From positions 62,001-126,000 of the forward strand of contig NZ_JAMBNR010000005.1 of NCBI RefSeq assembly GCF_023715205.1: DNA of 64,000 nucleotides, given 5' to 3'. The translations under genes were made by a program, and so were the position numbers. Source of the DNA: Mesobacillus maritimus. Lineage in GTDB: Bacteria; Bacillota; Bacilli; Bacillales; Cytobacillaceae. This document shows, piece by piece, positions 52,301-60,847 of this stretch (the stretch's first letter is position 1; each line of letters begins with the position of its first letter). Below the pieces are notes generated by a model. The model worked only from the letters and a program-made list of their open reading frames with translations. It ran no database searches and was not told the DNA's origin.

Positions 52301-52321
52301 TACCTTCAGTAATAGTTACCT
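52296..52321. promoter_or_regulatory. Direct repeats at MarR promoter
   Basis: ATAGTTACCT at 52296-52305 and again at 52312-52321, 16 bp apart. The first overlaps the -10 box, a likely binding site for the regulator encoded next. Confidence 0.5.
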
Positions 52322-52361
52322 ATGATAATTAAATTAATTGAAAGAAAGGAATGGGTGAAAA

Positions 52362-52793
52362 GTGGAAGGCTTTTTTCAACGTTATTTAAGTTTATATCGA
52401 CCACTGATCACGAAATTGAATGAACTATTGAGTACATATGAGCTCTCTTACTCATTATGGCAAGTCATGTTTTATATAAAAAATCATGGTCCATCTACAC
52501 TTGTCGATATTTCGAATCAGTACCAAGTTGAAAAACCGACGATTACGAGAAGGGTACATCGCCTCGAAGAGCTGGAAATTGTGAAGCAGATTCCAGGAAA
52601 AGATCGACGAGAGAAGATCATTCAGCTAACCGAAAAAGGCGAAGAAATTTATAAGGAATGCAGAAAAAAAATAACAGATTTGGAACATAGTGTGATGGAA
52701 GGCATCCATTCAGATGAGAAAATTACGACGTTTCATACCTTACCTAAAATTAAAGAGAACATTTTGCATCGAGAGGAGAACAAAAGTGATTAA
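52362..52793 (+). CDS. MarR-family transcriptional regulator
   Basis: A 143-residue MarR protein: STLVDISNQYQVEKPTITRR as the HTH and PGKDRREKIIQLTEKG as the wing. GTG start after AAAGGAATGG. It overlaps the MFS gene by 8 bp, so it most likely controls that pump. Confidence 0.88.
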   Translation: MEGFFQRYLSLYRPLITKLNELLSTYELSYSLWQVMFYIKNHGPSTLVDISNQYQVEKPTITRRVHRLEELEIVKQIPGKDRREKIIQLTEKGEEIYKECRKKITDLEHSVMEGIHSDEKITTFHTLPKIKENILHREENKSD

Positions 52794-53973
52794 ACCTAAA
52801 TTATGGACGAAGGATTTTATCATAGTATCCAGTGTTAATTTTTTCTTAACATTAGTCTTTTATTTATTGATCGTCATTATGGGGGTTTATGCGGTTGACG
52901 AATTTCAGGCGACTACTAGTCAAGCTGGGCTTGTTACCGGAATTTTTATTGTTGGCGCGTTAATTGGTCGATTGTTAATCGGCCGGAATATTGATTTTAT
53001 TGGACGTAAAAAGACGTTGTTTTTAGGATTAATTTTATTTACCATCGCAACCTCGTTCTATTTTATCCAATTAGGGATTGGCTTCTTGCTATTGACTCGC
53101 TTCCTACATGGAGTGACATTGGGGATTGCAAGCACCGCAACGGGAACGATTGTAGCGCAAATCATTCCGAATACACGTAAGGGTGAAGGGATTGGTTATT
53201 ATAGTATGAGTGCGACGCTAGCAACTGCTATCGGACCATTCATAGGACTTTATATGAGCCAGCATACAAGCACTCATATCATTTTCAGCCTTTGCCTGGC
53301 TTTAGGGGTCTTTAGTTTCATCACTGCCTTCTTTGTGTATGTACCTCAAGTGGAGTCATCAAACGATGCAACTGAAAAGAAAGGGATCAAACTCTCCCAA
53401 TTTGTTGAGCCAAAGGCCGTTCCAATTGCGGTGATTACGCTAGTGGTGGCTTTCTGTTACTCTAGTGTTCTATCTTTTATCAACTTTTATGCGATTGAAA
53501 TTGATTTAGTGAACGCTGCAAGTTTCTTTTTCCTAGTCTATTCGATTGCAGTCTTAATTTCACGTCCATTTACAGGTCGGTTAATGGATGTAAAAGGGGC
53601 AAATTACGTCATGTACCCAGCGTTTATTCTCTTTGCTGCCGGAATGATGATTCTAGCTTCAGCTCATAACAGCTTTACCTTGTTGTTGGGAGGCGTCCTC
53701 ATCGGACTTGGATTTGGGAACATGCAGTCTTGTACGCAAGCCATTGCTGTAAAATTAACTCCTTCCCATCGGATGGGACTTGCGACGTCAACGTTCTTCA
53801 TCTTTCTCGATGCCGGGCTTGGATTCGGCCCATATCTGCTTGGATTTTTCATTCCAATGATGAGCTACAGTATGCTTTATATGATTCTAGGAGTCGTTGT
53901 GTTGGCTTCTACTGGTCTATATTTTGTGATGCATGGGAAGAAGGAAAAAGCTCGAATCAATGCATTAGTCTAG
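52786..53973 (+). CDS. MFS transporter under MarR control
   Basis: A 395-residue twelve-helix DHA1-type exporter with motif A in GRNIDFIGRKKTLFLGLILF (loop 2-3) and GRLMDVKGANYVM in the second half. GTG 52786 follows GAGAGGAG inside the MarR gene; the open frame continues upstream to 52714 in an overlapping frame but without a site. Substrate unknown, probably a toxic compound sensed by the MarR partner. Confidence 0.87.
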   Translation: MIKPKLWTKDFIIVSSVNFFLTLVFYLLIVIMGVYAVDEFQATTSQAGLVTGIFIVGALIGRLLIGRNIDFIGRKKTLFLGLILFTIATSFYFIQLGIGFLLLTRFLHGVTLGIASTATGTIVAQIIPNTRKGEGIGYYSMSATLATAIGPFIGLYMSQHTSTHIIFSLCLALGVFSFITAFFVYVPQVESSNDATEKKGIKLSQFVEPKAVPIAVITLVVAFCYSSVLSFINFYAIEIDLVNAASFFFLVYSIAVLISRPFTGRLMDVKGANYVMYPAFILFAAGMMILASAHNSFTLLLGGVLIGLGFGNMQSCTQAIAVKLTPSHRMGLATSTFFIFLDAGLGFGPYLLGFFIPMMSYSMLYMILGVVVLASTGLYFVMHGKKEKARINALV

Positions 53974-53984
53974 GAATAAAAGAG

Positions 53985-54022
53985 AAGGGACATCCTCAGG
54001 TTGAAAGAGGATGTCCTTATTT
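53985..54022 (+). terminator. Terminator of MarR-MFS operon
   Basis: GGACATCCTC and GAGGATGTCC form a perfect 10-bp stem, followed by TTATTTAC. Confidence 0.85.
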
Positions 54023-54302
54023 ACTAGTTAAGGGGATTCGTAGATTTAAGAGTGCATAACCTGATGTTGATAGGTTCCACTTACGTTTCCTGGAATCTTC
54101 CAGAAAATATGGTGAGAGGTACCAACATTCTCTTTCATCTGCTTAAGTTTGCTTGCCTCATAAAATGTGTGAGAAACTCCCAATAGCTAATAAAAAAATC
54201 AACGCTACGTTCGTGAATAACACCATCTATCCTTCTGTAATCAGCGCAACGTGTTCTTTGAAGACTTTGCTTCCCTCTTTATAAAAAAAGATAAGACACC
54301 TA

Positions 54303-54948
54303 ATGACCGTTATAAAATTTCTCCACGCCGCGATTGGTCCAGTATTGGCTGGATTGTAAGCGAGCAATTTTCATGGCGCTGGATTTTCATCGGAATGCTA
54401 CCACTTGTTGCGATCGTTATTCTTTTACCCTATAAGTTTCTTATTAATGTCTCAGAAACAGCAAATCTAAACTCGATGTTACTAGAGTCCTAATGTCGAC
54501 CATCGGGTTTGGTGCCTTACTGTTTGGACTGAGTGGTGCAGGAGACAAAGGCTCGGGTAGCCCTCAAGTTTTGATATTTATCACAATTGGACTTGTTTTT
54601 CTTGGTTTCTTCATCCATCGGCAACTCTCTTCTAAAGATCCATTGCTCAATTTACGTGTTTTCAACTTTAGAATGTACACAAACACGACAATTATAAGCA
54701 TGATGGTCATGTATGGTGATATGATTTTATTGCCTATTTACCTGCAAACAAGTAGGGGATTCTCCGTTTTAGATACTGCGTTATTATTGCTTCCAGGAGC
54801 ATTGGTGAATGCGTTTATGTCTCCGATATATGGAAAAATGTTAGATAAGCTCGTCATAAAACAGGTTGTCATCATCGGATTATTGTTTACCCACCCGTCG
54901 ATTTGGGGTGTGACAAATTTGACGGAAACCACCATCGAAAAAATGTGA
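54303..54948 (+). pseudogene. Truncated, frameshifted DHA2-type MFS transporter
   Basis: Pieces of an EmrB/QacA-like fourteen-helix exporter in three frames: IKFLHAAIGPVLAG, then WIVSEQFSWRWIFIGMLPLV and INVSETANLN, then from 54493 STIGFGALLFGLSGAGDKG to KDPLLNLRVFNFRMYTNTT and FLTNLTETT-like end. The first 130 or so residues and the last 100 or more are missing. The parts shown are conserved family landmarks. Confidence 0.85.
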
Positions 54949-54968
54949 ATACCCTACACAAATAAAGA

Positions 54969-55001
54969 AAAGGATAGATGAAATGATGTCATCTATCCTA
55001 T
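54969..55001. terminator. Bidirectional terminator
   Basis: AGGATAGATGA and TCATCTATCCT form an 11-bp stem between the MFS remnant and the leftward YitT gene. Confidence 0.75.
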
Positions 55002-55035
55002 CCTTCTAAACAAGAATGACCATTGCATCCATGTT

Positions 55036-55908
55036 TTAATGAATATCCTTCTTCTTAAAGTCTCCGCCCTTAATTTCGGCGACATCATATACTGCAACAA
55101 ACGCCTGAGGGTCAATTTCGTTAATGATTTCTTTCATTTTTGTTTCTTCGAGGCGGTTAATCATGCACGTGATTTCTTTGAATTGTTCATTTGAATAAGC
55201 CCCTAGCACAAGATTATAGGTGGCGCTTCTTCCTAACCGATCGCGAATCGTCTCAACCATTTCCTCAGGGTGTTTTGTAATAATCTTAAAGGTTTTCGAA
55301 CCACTTAAGCCTTCTTCGACAATATGAATGACTTTGGAAGCAATAAAATAGGCTATTCCTGAGAGAAAAGCTCCCTTTAAACCAAATACGAATGAAACGA
55401 TAATGAACACAAATAGGTTTAAAAAGAGGATCAGATCACTTGTTCCAAATGGCAACTTCCGAGAAAGGAGAACGGCCAACATATCAATGCCATCTAACGC
55501 ACCACCATTTCGCAATGCAAGTCCCATTCCAAAACCGATGATGATTCCGCCAACAACCGTAACCAGTAATGTATCTCCCTCTACAATCGTAGGAATATGG
55601 TGCATCACACTTGTTCCAACCGCAAGGGAAGCAATACCGATCACAGAGTAGATGGCAAAGCTTTTACCAATTTGTTTATACCCTAAGTAGACGAAAGGGA
55701 TATTCAGTATTGCGATTAGCAGTCCAAGTGGTAATCCCATCAACTGCGATCCAGCGATACTTAGGCCCGTGACACCTCCATCAGACACACTATTTGGGAT
55801 TAACACTGCTTCTAATCCATAAGCCGTAATGAAGGCCCCAATGATGATTGGAATGGCACGTAACGCCATTTTTCCTGTACTGTTTGGTTTTCTTCTAATA
55901 GTGCCCAT
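55036..55908 (-). CDS. YitT family membrane protein with DUF2179 domain
   Basis: A 290-residue full-length YitT protein: DUF161 membrane core (about 15-205, VSDGGVTGLSIAGSQLMGLP and LRNGGALDGIDMLAVLLSRK) and a cytoplasmic DUF2179 domain (about 215-280, TYNLVLGAYSNEQFKEITCM). The paralogue at 27825 has only the core. Function unknown. Confidence 0.88.
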   Translation of the reverse strand: MGTIRRKPNSTGKMALRAIPIIIGAFITAYGLEAVLIPNSVSDGGVTGLSIAGSQLMGLPLGLLIAILNIPFVYLGYKQIGKSFAIYSVIGIASLAVGTSVMHHIPTIVEGDTLLVTVVGGIIIGFGMGLALRNGGALDGIDMLAVLLSRKLPFGTSDLILFLNLFVFIIVSFVFGLKGAFLSGIAYFIASKVIHIVEEGLSGSKTFKIITKHPEEMVETIRDRLGRSATYNLVLGAYSNEQFKEITCMINRLEETKMKEIINEIDPQAFVAVYDVAEIKGGDFKKKDIH

Positions 55909-56042
55909 ATGTATACCTCTAATCTCTATGAATTTTCACTTTTAAAATTATACACTTTCTCTCACTTCAAAAAAATAAAAACTTTTTTATGGAATTGAGA
56001 CCTAGGAAACCTTAAGTTGAGTTTACATTATTAAAAGGGCAA

Positions 56043-56080
56043 ATCAAAAAGTCTCCTATACCTGAGAATAGGAGACTTCA
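56043..56080 (-). terminator. Terminator of PAS kinase gene
   Basis: AAGTCTCCTAT and ATAGGAGACTT form an 11-bp stem; TTTTTGATTTG follows on the minus strand. Confidence 0.85.
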
Positions 56081-56100
56081 ATTGATTCCGTACAGCTTAT

Positions 56101-57720
56101 TTAATTTTCTGGTTGGTGATGTATCGGGAGGACAATCACAAAGCTTGTCCCATTAGGATTGCTATTGGCTTCCATTGTTCCATTATGGTTTTCAATGATT
56201 TTTCGTGAGACGGATAATCCTAAACCCGTTCCTTCATCTTTAGTCGAGAAAAACGGTTCAAATATATGTTCTAGGACTTCAGCAGGAATCCCATTGCCAT
56301 TGTCACTAAAAACAAAATGAACTTCTCCGTTCACCAGCTTTGTCGCGAGCATAATTTGCAATGGTTGACTATGCTTCGCTTGCAAAGAGTTTTGAAAGAG
56401 ATTAATGAACACTTGTAACATTTCATCACGATTGCACAGGATGGGAACATCTTTTGTTCGTGGTTCAATCTCAACTTGAACATCAATGTTATATAGCAAT
56501 GCTTCACTTTTAAGAAAATGCCACATATACTCAAGCAAGCTCTCTACTCGAATGCTTTCAAACTCTTTGAACGAAGGTTTTGAGATACTTAGGAAATCGG
56601 AAATGATTTTATTTGCCCTATCAATTTCCGGAATTAATAACTTGGAGAAAAGTTCGCTCATATGATCATCCACATCTTTTTCAAGGTATTGTAAAAATCC
56701 TCTAACGGTGGTGAGGGGATTTCGAACCTCATGGGCAATTCCAGCGGCAATCCGACCTAACAATGCTTCTTTTTCAGCTTCGCGCATTTTTTCTTCCATT
56801 CTATAACGATCCGTAATATCCCGAAACCGCCCGAAGGAACCAATCATTTTTTTATCTTCGAATATTGGTTGCGCGTCTAATAGGCAAACAAACGGCTGTC
56901 CATGTGAATTTGTAAATTTAAATTCTTTATTTTCATAGACTTTATGATGGTGGAGAACTTGGGAAAAGTAGTTTCCGAATATGTCAGAGTCAAAAATATT
57001 TTCACCTATTATTGCGCCTTGATGGTGGGGATAAACTTCTTGTGCCAATTCATTTGCCTCGATAATGGTACCGTCGATGTCAGTAACAATGATGCCACTT
57101 CTTGTACGGTTTAACATAATCTGATTCATGATATCGAGCTTCTTATTCTGATTTCGTAATTGAAGTTCTCGTTCAATTGTTTCTGCTATCTGCGATAACA
57201 TCGTCAACAACATCGGATCCTGATGGGTAATAGGGGTCATGATGTTAATCGTACCAAGTAAAGAATTTTCATCGCGACAACAAAAAGCTGCTCCGTAACA
57301 GGCAATCCCATGGAGCGCTTTATGAAAATGATTTGCACCTATCACTTGAACAGGATGTCTTTGTTGTAGAGCTAGGCTTATTACATTAGTCCCAGGATCT
57401 TCCTGGGTAAATAAACTTCCTATTCGAATTCCTAACGTGCGAATAGTCGATTGAATACTATCATCGCCATACATTTCTAACAAATACCCATTTGCATCAG
57501 ATACGACAATTAAAACGGGATTTCCTTTCAAAAAATCTAATAATTTATTTGAAAAGATTGTCACAACAGACAATATCTCTTGAAATTCTTTTCGTTTCAC
57601 GTTGAGGTCTTCTTTAGACATAGACCTTTTGGGATTAGGGGGGGCATTTGGGTCCATGCCAGCTGCTTTACATAACTTTTTCGACTGAGTTATGTAATCT
57701 GGTTCTACTTGTATATTCAT
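56101..57720 (-). CDS. GAF-PAS sensor histidine kinase
   Basis: A 539-residue soluble kinase: N-terminal GAF-like region as in AcoR-type activators (VVSDANGYLLEMYGD, ALHGIACYGAAFCCRDENSL; about 60-180), a PAS domain (about 205-315), HisKA with His in GIAHEVRNPLTTVRGFLQYL (about 335) and an HATPase domain (NLFQNSLQA, DNGNGIP, GTGLGLS). No membrane helix, so it senses a cytoplasmic signal. ATG 57720 follows GAGGTG, which contains the alternative GTG. No response regulator adjoins it, as for KinA-type sporulation kinases. Confidence 0.88.
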   Translation of the reverse strand: MNIQVEPDYITQSKKLCKAAGMDPNAPPNPKRSMSKEDLNVKRKEFQEILSVVTIFSNKLLDFLKGNPVLIVVSDANGYLLEMYGDDSIQSTIRTLGIRIGSLFTQEDPGTNVISLALQQRHPVQVIGANHFHKALHGIACYGAAFCCRDENSLLGTINIMTPITHQDPMLLTMLSQIAETIERELQLRNQNKKLDIMNQIMLNRTRSGIIVTDIDGTIIEANELAQEVYPHHQGAIIGENIFDSDIFGNYFSQVLHHHKVYENKEFKFTNSHGQPFVCLLDAQPIFEDKKMIGSFGRFRDITDRYRMEEKMREAEKEALLGRIAAGIAHEVRNPLTTVRGFLQYLEKDVDDHMSELFSKLLIPEIDRANKIISDFLSISKPSFKEFESIRVESLLEYMWHFLKSEALLYNIDVQVEIEPRTKDVPILCNRDEMLQVFINLFQNSLQAKHSQPLQIMLATKLVNGEVHFVFSDNGNGIPAEVLEHIFEPFFSTKDEGTGLGLSVSRKIIENHNGTMEANSNPNGTSFVIVLPIHHQPEN

Positions 57721-58192
57721 ACCTGTCACCTCAAAAAATATTGCAATAGTACTATTGTACTCATAAACAGTATAAAGTTCTATAAAAATAGAGGGAAAAG
57801 TTTACAAATTTAGGTTTTTCATAAGAGAAAGGGGACGGAAGATTTTAATAGTACAGCCATGCTTTGTTCATAGTTTGTTCATAAATTTTAGATAGAATAA
57901 TTACATGGAAAGGATAAACCCTTTTCCTCCCTCAAACCCCCTTTAATATATATGACCGGAAAGGCATCATCTGTAAAAGGATGGTGCTTTTTTCATTCTA
58001 TGATAAAAACCGCTCGACAAACACGAACATATGTGCGAAAATTATGGAGGAAGATTTATTCTACTTAATAAAAAACCTCAATAAATTTTATTTTTTTAAA
58101 ATTTTTACCAACACTTCAAGTTTTTCATCCGTTATCTTAATGAACAGCCATTACATGATTCCAATTAAACAAGTAAAAAGTGAGTGATTCAA

Positions 58193-58430
58193 ATGGAAGT
58201 GAGTGATTTATATATAAAGCTAAAGGAAGATTTGTAAAGTTTTGCTCGGTCCATTTCGCGGGAAGAACAGGAAGCAAATGACATGATACAAGTGCAGTAG
58301 AAAAAGCGTAAAAAGTCCTGAAATTCTTCAGTTACCAGATATATAAGCAACGTTCATGGTTTTTCAGAGTGATGAAAAATAAATTAATTAATGATGACCG
58401 TGAAAACAAAGAGTACTAACAGAATGGGGG
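58193..58430 (+). pseudogene. Remnant of an ECF sigma factor gene
   Basis: Fragments in shifting frames: MEVSDLYIKLKEDL, then ISREEQEANDMIQ, PEILQLPDY, and QRSWFFRVMKNKLINDDREN, which match region 2 of an ECF sigma factor (the last is the W-[FL]-x-V-[MA]-[RK]-N signature). Stops and shifts every 15-30 codons; region 4 is gone. Confidence 0.65.
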
Positions 58431-58845
58431 GATTTTGGACTTTTCCATTCAGGTAGCCGCTGTCACAAACTTAAAAATAACGGAACTGTTATCTCATGGT
58501 CAAATGAACAATTCTTATATTTAGATTTCGGTATTGAAGGTCAATGGATTCTTGATAAAGAAGACGAACCGGGGATATTAACAGCCAAAGTAGCCGCCAT
58601 TGCCCTATTCGGGGAAGTGGTTGTTTCGGACAAAAAACAAAGAGGGTTTTACAACCACTTATTTGTCTGAATGAAGGGGAGGTTTATGAGGAAGTGGATA
58701 AACAAGATTATTCCTATTTAAAAAATATTGGCGAACTATCTTTTTTAAGTTTAGCTTTAATCGTTTTCGGCTAAAATGAATCATTGTCGGCAGTTAATGG
58801 ATGTTTTTTCCTGAAACGCCTACCCTTTAAATGGAGGTTATAACA
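58431..58845. other. Decayed sequence behind the sigma remnant
   Basis: A short open stretch (WILDKEDEPGILTAKVAAIALFG) suggests another former gene, perhaps the anti-sigma partner, but stops interrupt it and no family is recognisable. The bases before 58193 back to the kinase also hold no supported gene, only a hairpin with T run near 57965-57993. Confidence 0.35.
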
Positions 58846-58986
58846 ATGACACTAAATTTAATTCTGTTTACCATAAGCATTAAAAAGCGTGACTATACAA
58901 TAGAAGAAGAACTTCATTTTCAAAAAGTCGAGCGGCATATGGAAGCGCAGAAAACTAGTCAATCTGCTTACCTACCCAAGTTTTAA
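58846..58986 (+). CDS. YrzI family small protein (46 aa)
   Basis: MTLNLILFTISIKKRDYTIE starts a 46-residue protein, with EEELHFQKVERHMEAQK and ending AYLPKF. The MTLN-hydrophobic-TI-IKKR start and the following EE..H are typical of the YrzI family of bacilli, of unknown function. AATGGAGG lies 8 bp before the ATG. Confidence 0.75.
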   Translation: MTLNLILFTISIKKRDYTIEEELHFQKVERHMEAQKTSQSAYLPKF

Positions 58987-59021
58987 GCAATACTATGGGA
59001 ATTTGAATTTTCTAGGAAATA

Positions 59022-59062
59022 GACAAAAGGTGACAATAACCAAGAATATTGTCACCTTTGTT
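59022..59062. terminator. Bidirectional terminator
   Basis: CAAAAGGTGACAATA and TATTGTCACCTTTG form a 13- to 14-bp stem between the YrzI gene and the leftward methyltransferase. Confidence 0.88.
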
Positions 59063-59075
59063 TGTGTTAATGTTG

Positions 59076-59831
59076 TTATTTGATCCCGATAACGCGTATT
59101 CTTTTGTAATCAACCAACCAATCGTAACCATCAAAATTCTGCGGTTTCAAATGATTTTCCACTCTAATAATCAATGACTCTTTTTCTTCTAGGGAAAGCC
59201 CATCTAACAAACCATCTCCAAACATTTTTATCCAATTTCTTAACCCATCAGGCCCTACTAATTTTGTCGGCCTGTCAAAATGTTGTGCAAAGGTGACCCG
59301 AAAGGAAAGCTTTTCCATCAACTGGGTATACTCGCCGATGGTTGGATAATACCAAGGGAACCTAACTTCGTCTTTTTGCAAATCTTTTCTTCGCTGCAGA
59401 ATGGCGCTCGTAATGAATTGAACATTGCCCTTGCCCCCGAATTCTGCGACAAATCGTCCATTGGGCTTTAAACCCTGATAAATTGAAGTGAGCGCCTTTT
59501 CAGGTTCGTTAACCCAGTGGAGAGTCGCATTTGAAAACACCGCATCAAATTCATGATAAAAAGCTAAGTTCGTTGCATCTTGGACAAGGAATTGGTGATG
59601 GGGATATTTTTCTTTCGCACGGTGGATCATCTTTTCAGTTTGGTCAACACCTACAACCTGAGCTCCTAAATCATAAATTTTTTTAGTTAAGTCTCCAGTG
59701 CCACAGCCAAGGTCCAAGATTCTCTCCCCAGGTTTTGGTGCTAGAATTTCAATCAAATCGGCTCCATACATCGAAACAAACGAATGCTTTGAATCATACA
59801 AATTCACATTCCAACTTTGTAGTCTCTCCAC
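59076..59831 (-). CDS. Class I SAM-dependent methyltransferase
   Basis: A 251-residue methyltransferase with motif I ILDLGCGTGDLTKKI (about 38-52), the acidic residue in VVGVDQTE, and motif IV FDAVFSNATLHWV. The LHWV signature and length are like Tam (trans-aconitate) and malonyl-carrier methyltransferases (BioC-like). Substrate unknown; stands alone. Confidence 0.85.
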   Translation of the reverse strand: MERLQSWNVNLYDSKHSFVSMYGADLIEILAPKPGERILDLGCGTGDLTKKIYDLGAQVVGVDQTEKMIHRAKEKYPHHQFLVQDATNLAFYHEFDAVFSNATLHWVNEPEKALTSIYQGLKPNGRFVAEFGGKGNVQFITSAILQRRKDLQKDEVRFPWYYPTIGEYTQLMEKLSFRVTFAQHFDRPTKLVGPDGLRNWIKMFGDGLLDGLSLEEKESLIIRVENHLKPQNFDGYDWLVDYKRIRVIGIK

Positions 59832-60003
59832 AAAATAACACCCTTTCTTATCTTTTGACTACCCAGTAATCCTAATGGATGAAGGGAGGGACAAATATGT
59901 AAGGAAATTAGAGGTTTCAAGATTTAGTGAGTTGCATTCAAAAAGTCACCGAGATAGAATATGATGTTAATTTGTATGACTCATCAACCTCAAAAAAAGC
60001 TAT

Positions 60004-60600
60004 CTACTCCAAAATTATCTTCTTTTCCCCATGATACGTTTTCACGGCCGGTGGAGTATAAACCGAAAACTGGTTGATTAAGCGGGAAGGGGAGTCATCA
60101 ACAAGTACCATAGATCGGAATTTCTCTTGTAAAAACTTTTGCTCAACCATATGGTCAAAGAGGTGAAGCAATGGGTTATAATACTTTTCAATGTTCAGCA
60201 ACCCACATGGCTTTTGATGAATCCCGATTTGACCCCAGGTGAAAACTTCAAAAAACTCTTCCAATGTACCAGCTCCACCAGGTAGGACGATAAAACCATC
60301 AGAGAGTTCAGCCATTTTCGCTTTGCGTTCATGCATTGATTCAACAACGTACAATTCTGTTAAGTTTGGATGAGAGATTTCTTTTTCCTCTAACACCCGT
60401 GGAATCACACCAATCGCCTGACCACCATGATCTAAAACAGTATCTGCTAAAATGCCCATTAGGCCAATACTAGAGCCGCCATAAACTAACGTAATCTCCC
60501 GACGTGCGAGCTCTTTTCCTAACTCAATGGCTCCTGTTTTGTAAGCATCAGAGCCTCCTAAACTAGAGCCACAATAAACCGCTAATCGCTTCATGTACAT
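60004..60600 (-). CDS. LOG-family protein (nucleotide 5'-monophosphate phosphoribohydrolase)
   Basis: A 198-residue Rossmann protein: MKRLAVYCGSSLG at the start, YGGSSIGLMG, the SMHERK motif and PGGAGTLEEFFEVFTWGQ, the complete LOG/lysine decarboxylase-like signature. Cleaves ribose 5-phosphate from adenine- or cytokinin-type nucleotides in characterised homologues (B. subtilis YvdD). Either MYMK or the internal ATG at 60594 may start it. Confidence 0.9.
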   Translation of the reverse strand: MYMKRLAVYCGSSLGGSDAYKTGAIELGKELARREITLVYGGSSIGLMGILADTVLDHGGQAIGVIPRVLEEKEISHPNLTELYVVESMHERKAKMAELSDGFIVLPGGAGTLEEFFEVFTWGQIGIHQKPCGLLNIEKYYNPLLHLFDHMVEQKFLQEKFRSMVLVDDSPSRLINQFSVYTPPAVKTYHGEKKIILE

Positions 60601-60632
60601 TCCTCCAAACTAAACTAAGTTCTTTTAAAAAA

Positions 60633-60665
60633 ATCATAAAATTTTCAACTTGAAAATTTTATGAT
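60633..60665. promoter_or_regulatory. Perfect AT-rich inverted repeat upstream of LOG gene
   Basis: ATCATAAAATTTTCAA, one base, TTGAAAATTTTATGAT: a perfect 16-bp-arm dyad 33 bp upstream of the start codon. Could be an operator, a cruciform-prone site or the terminator-like end of an unknown transcript. Confidence 0.6.
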
Positions 60666-60847
60666 CAGCGGATAACTCTTCGCGTGATAATCCATTTCAA
60701 AATTGATGGGAATAATGCTTTCCATTTTGGTCTATTATGACTGTCGGAATAAAACAATCCACATCCGCATTTCTATTTATATCGTTCATTTTACCATGCT
60801 AGTATCTGTTGTTATGTAAAGAAATGATTAAACAACTTTCTCTAGCT

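Noticed and set aside
57981-58187. 68-codon frame upstream of the sigma remnant
   Set aside because: No ribosome site, Phe/Lys/Asn-rich random-looking translation.
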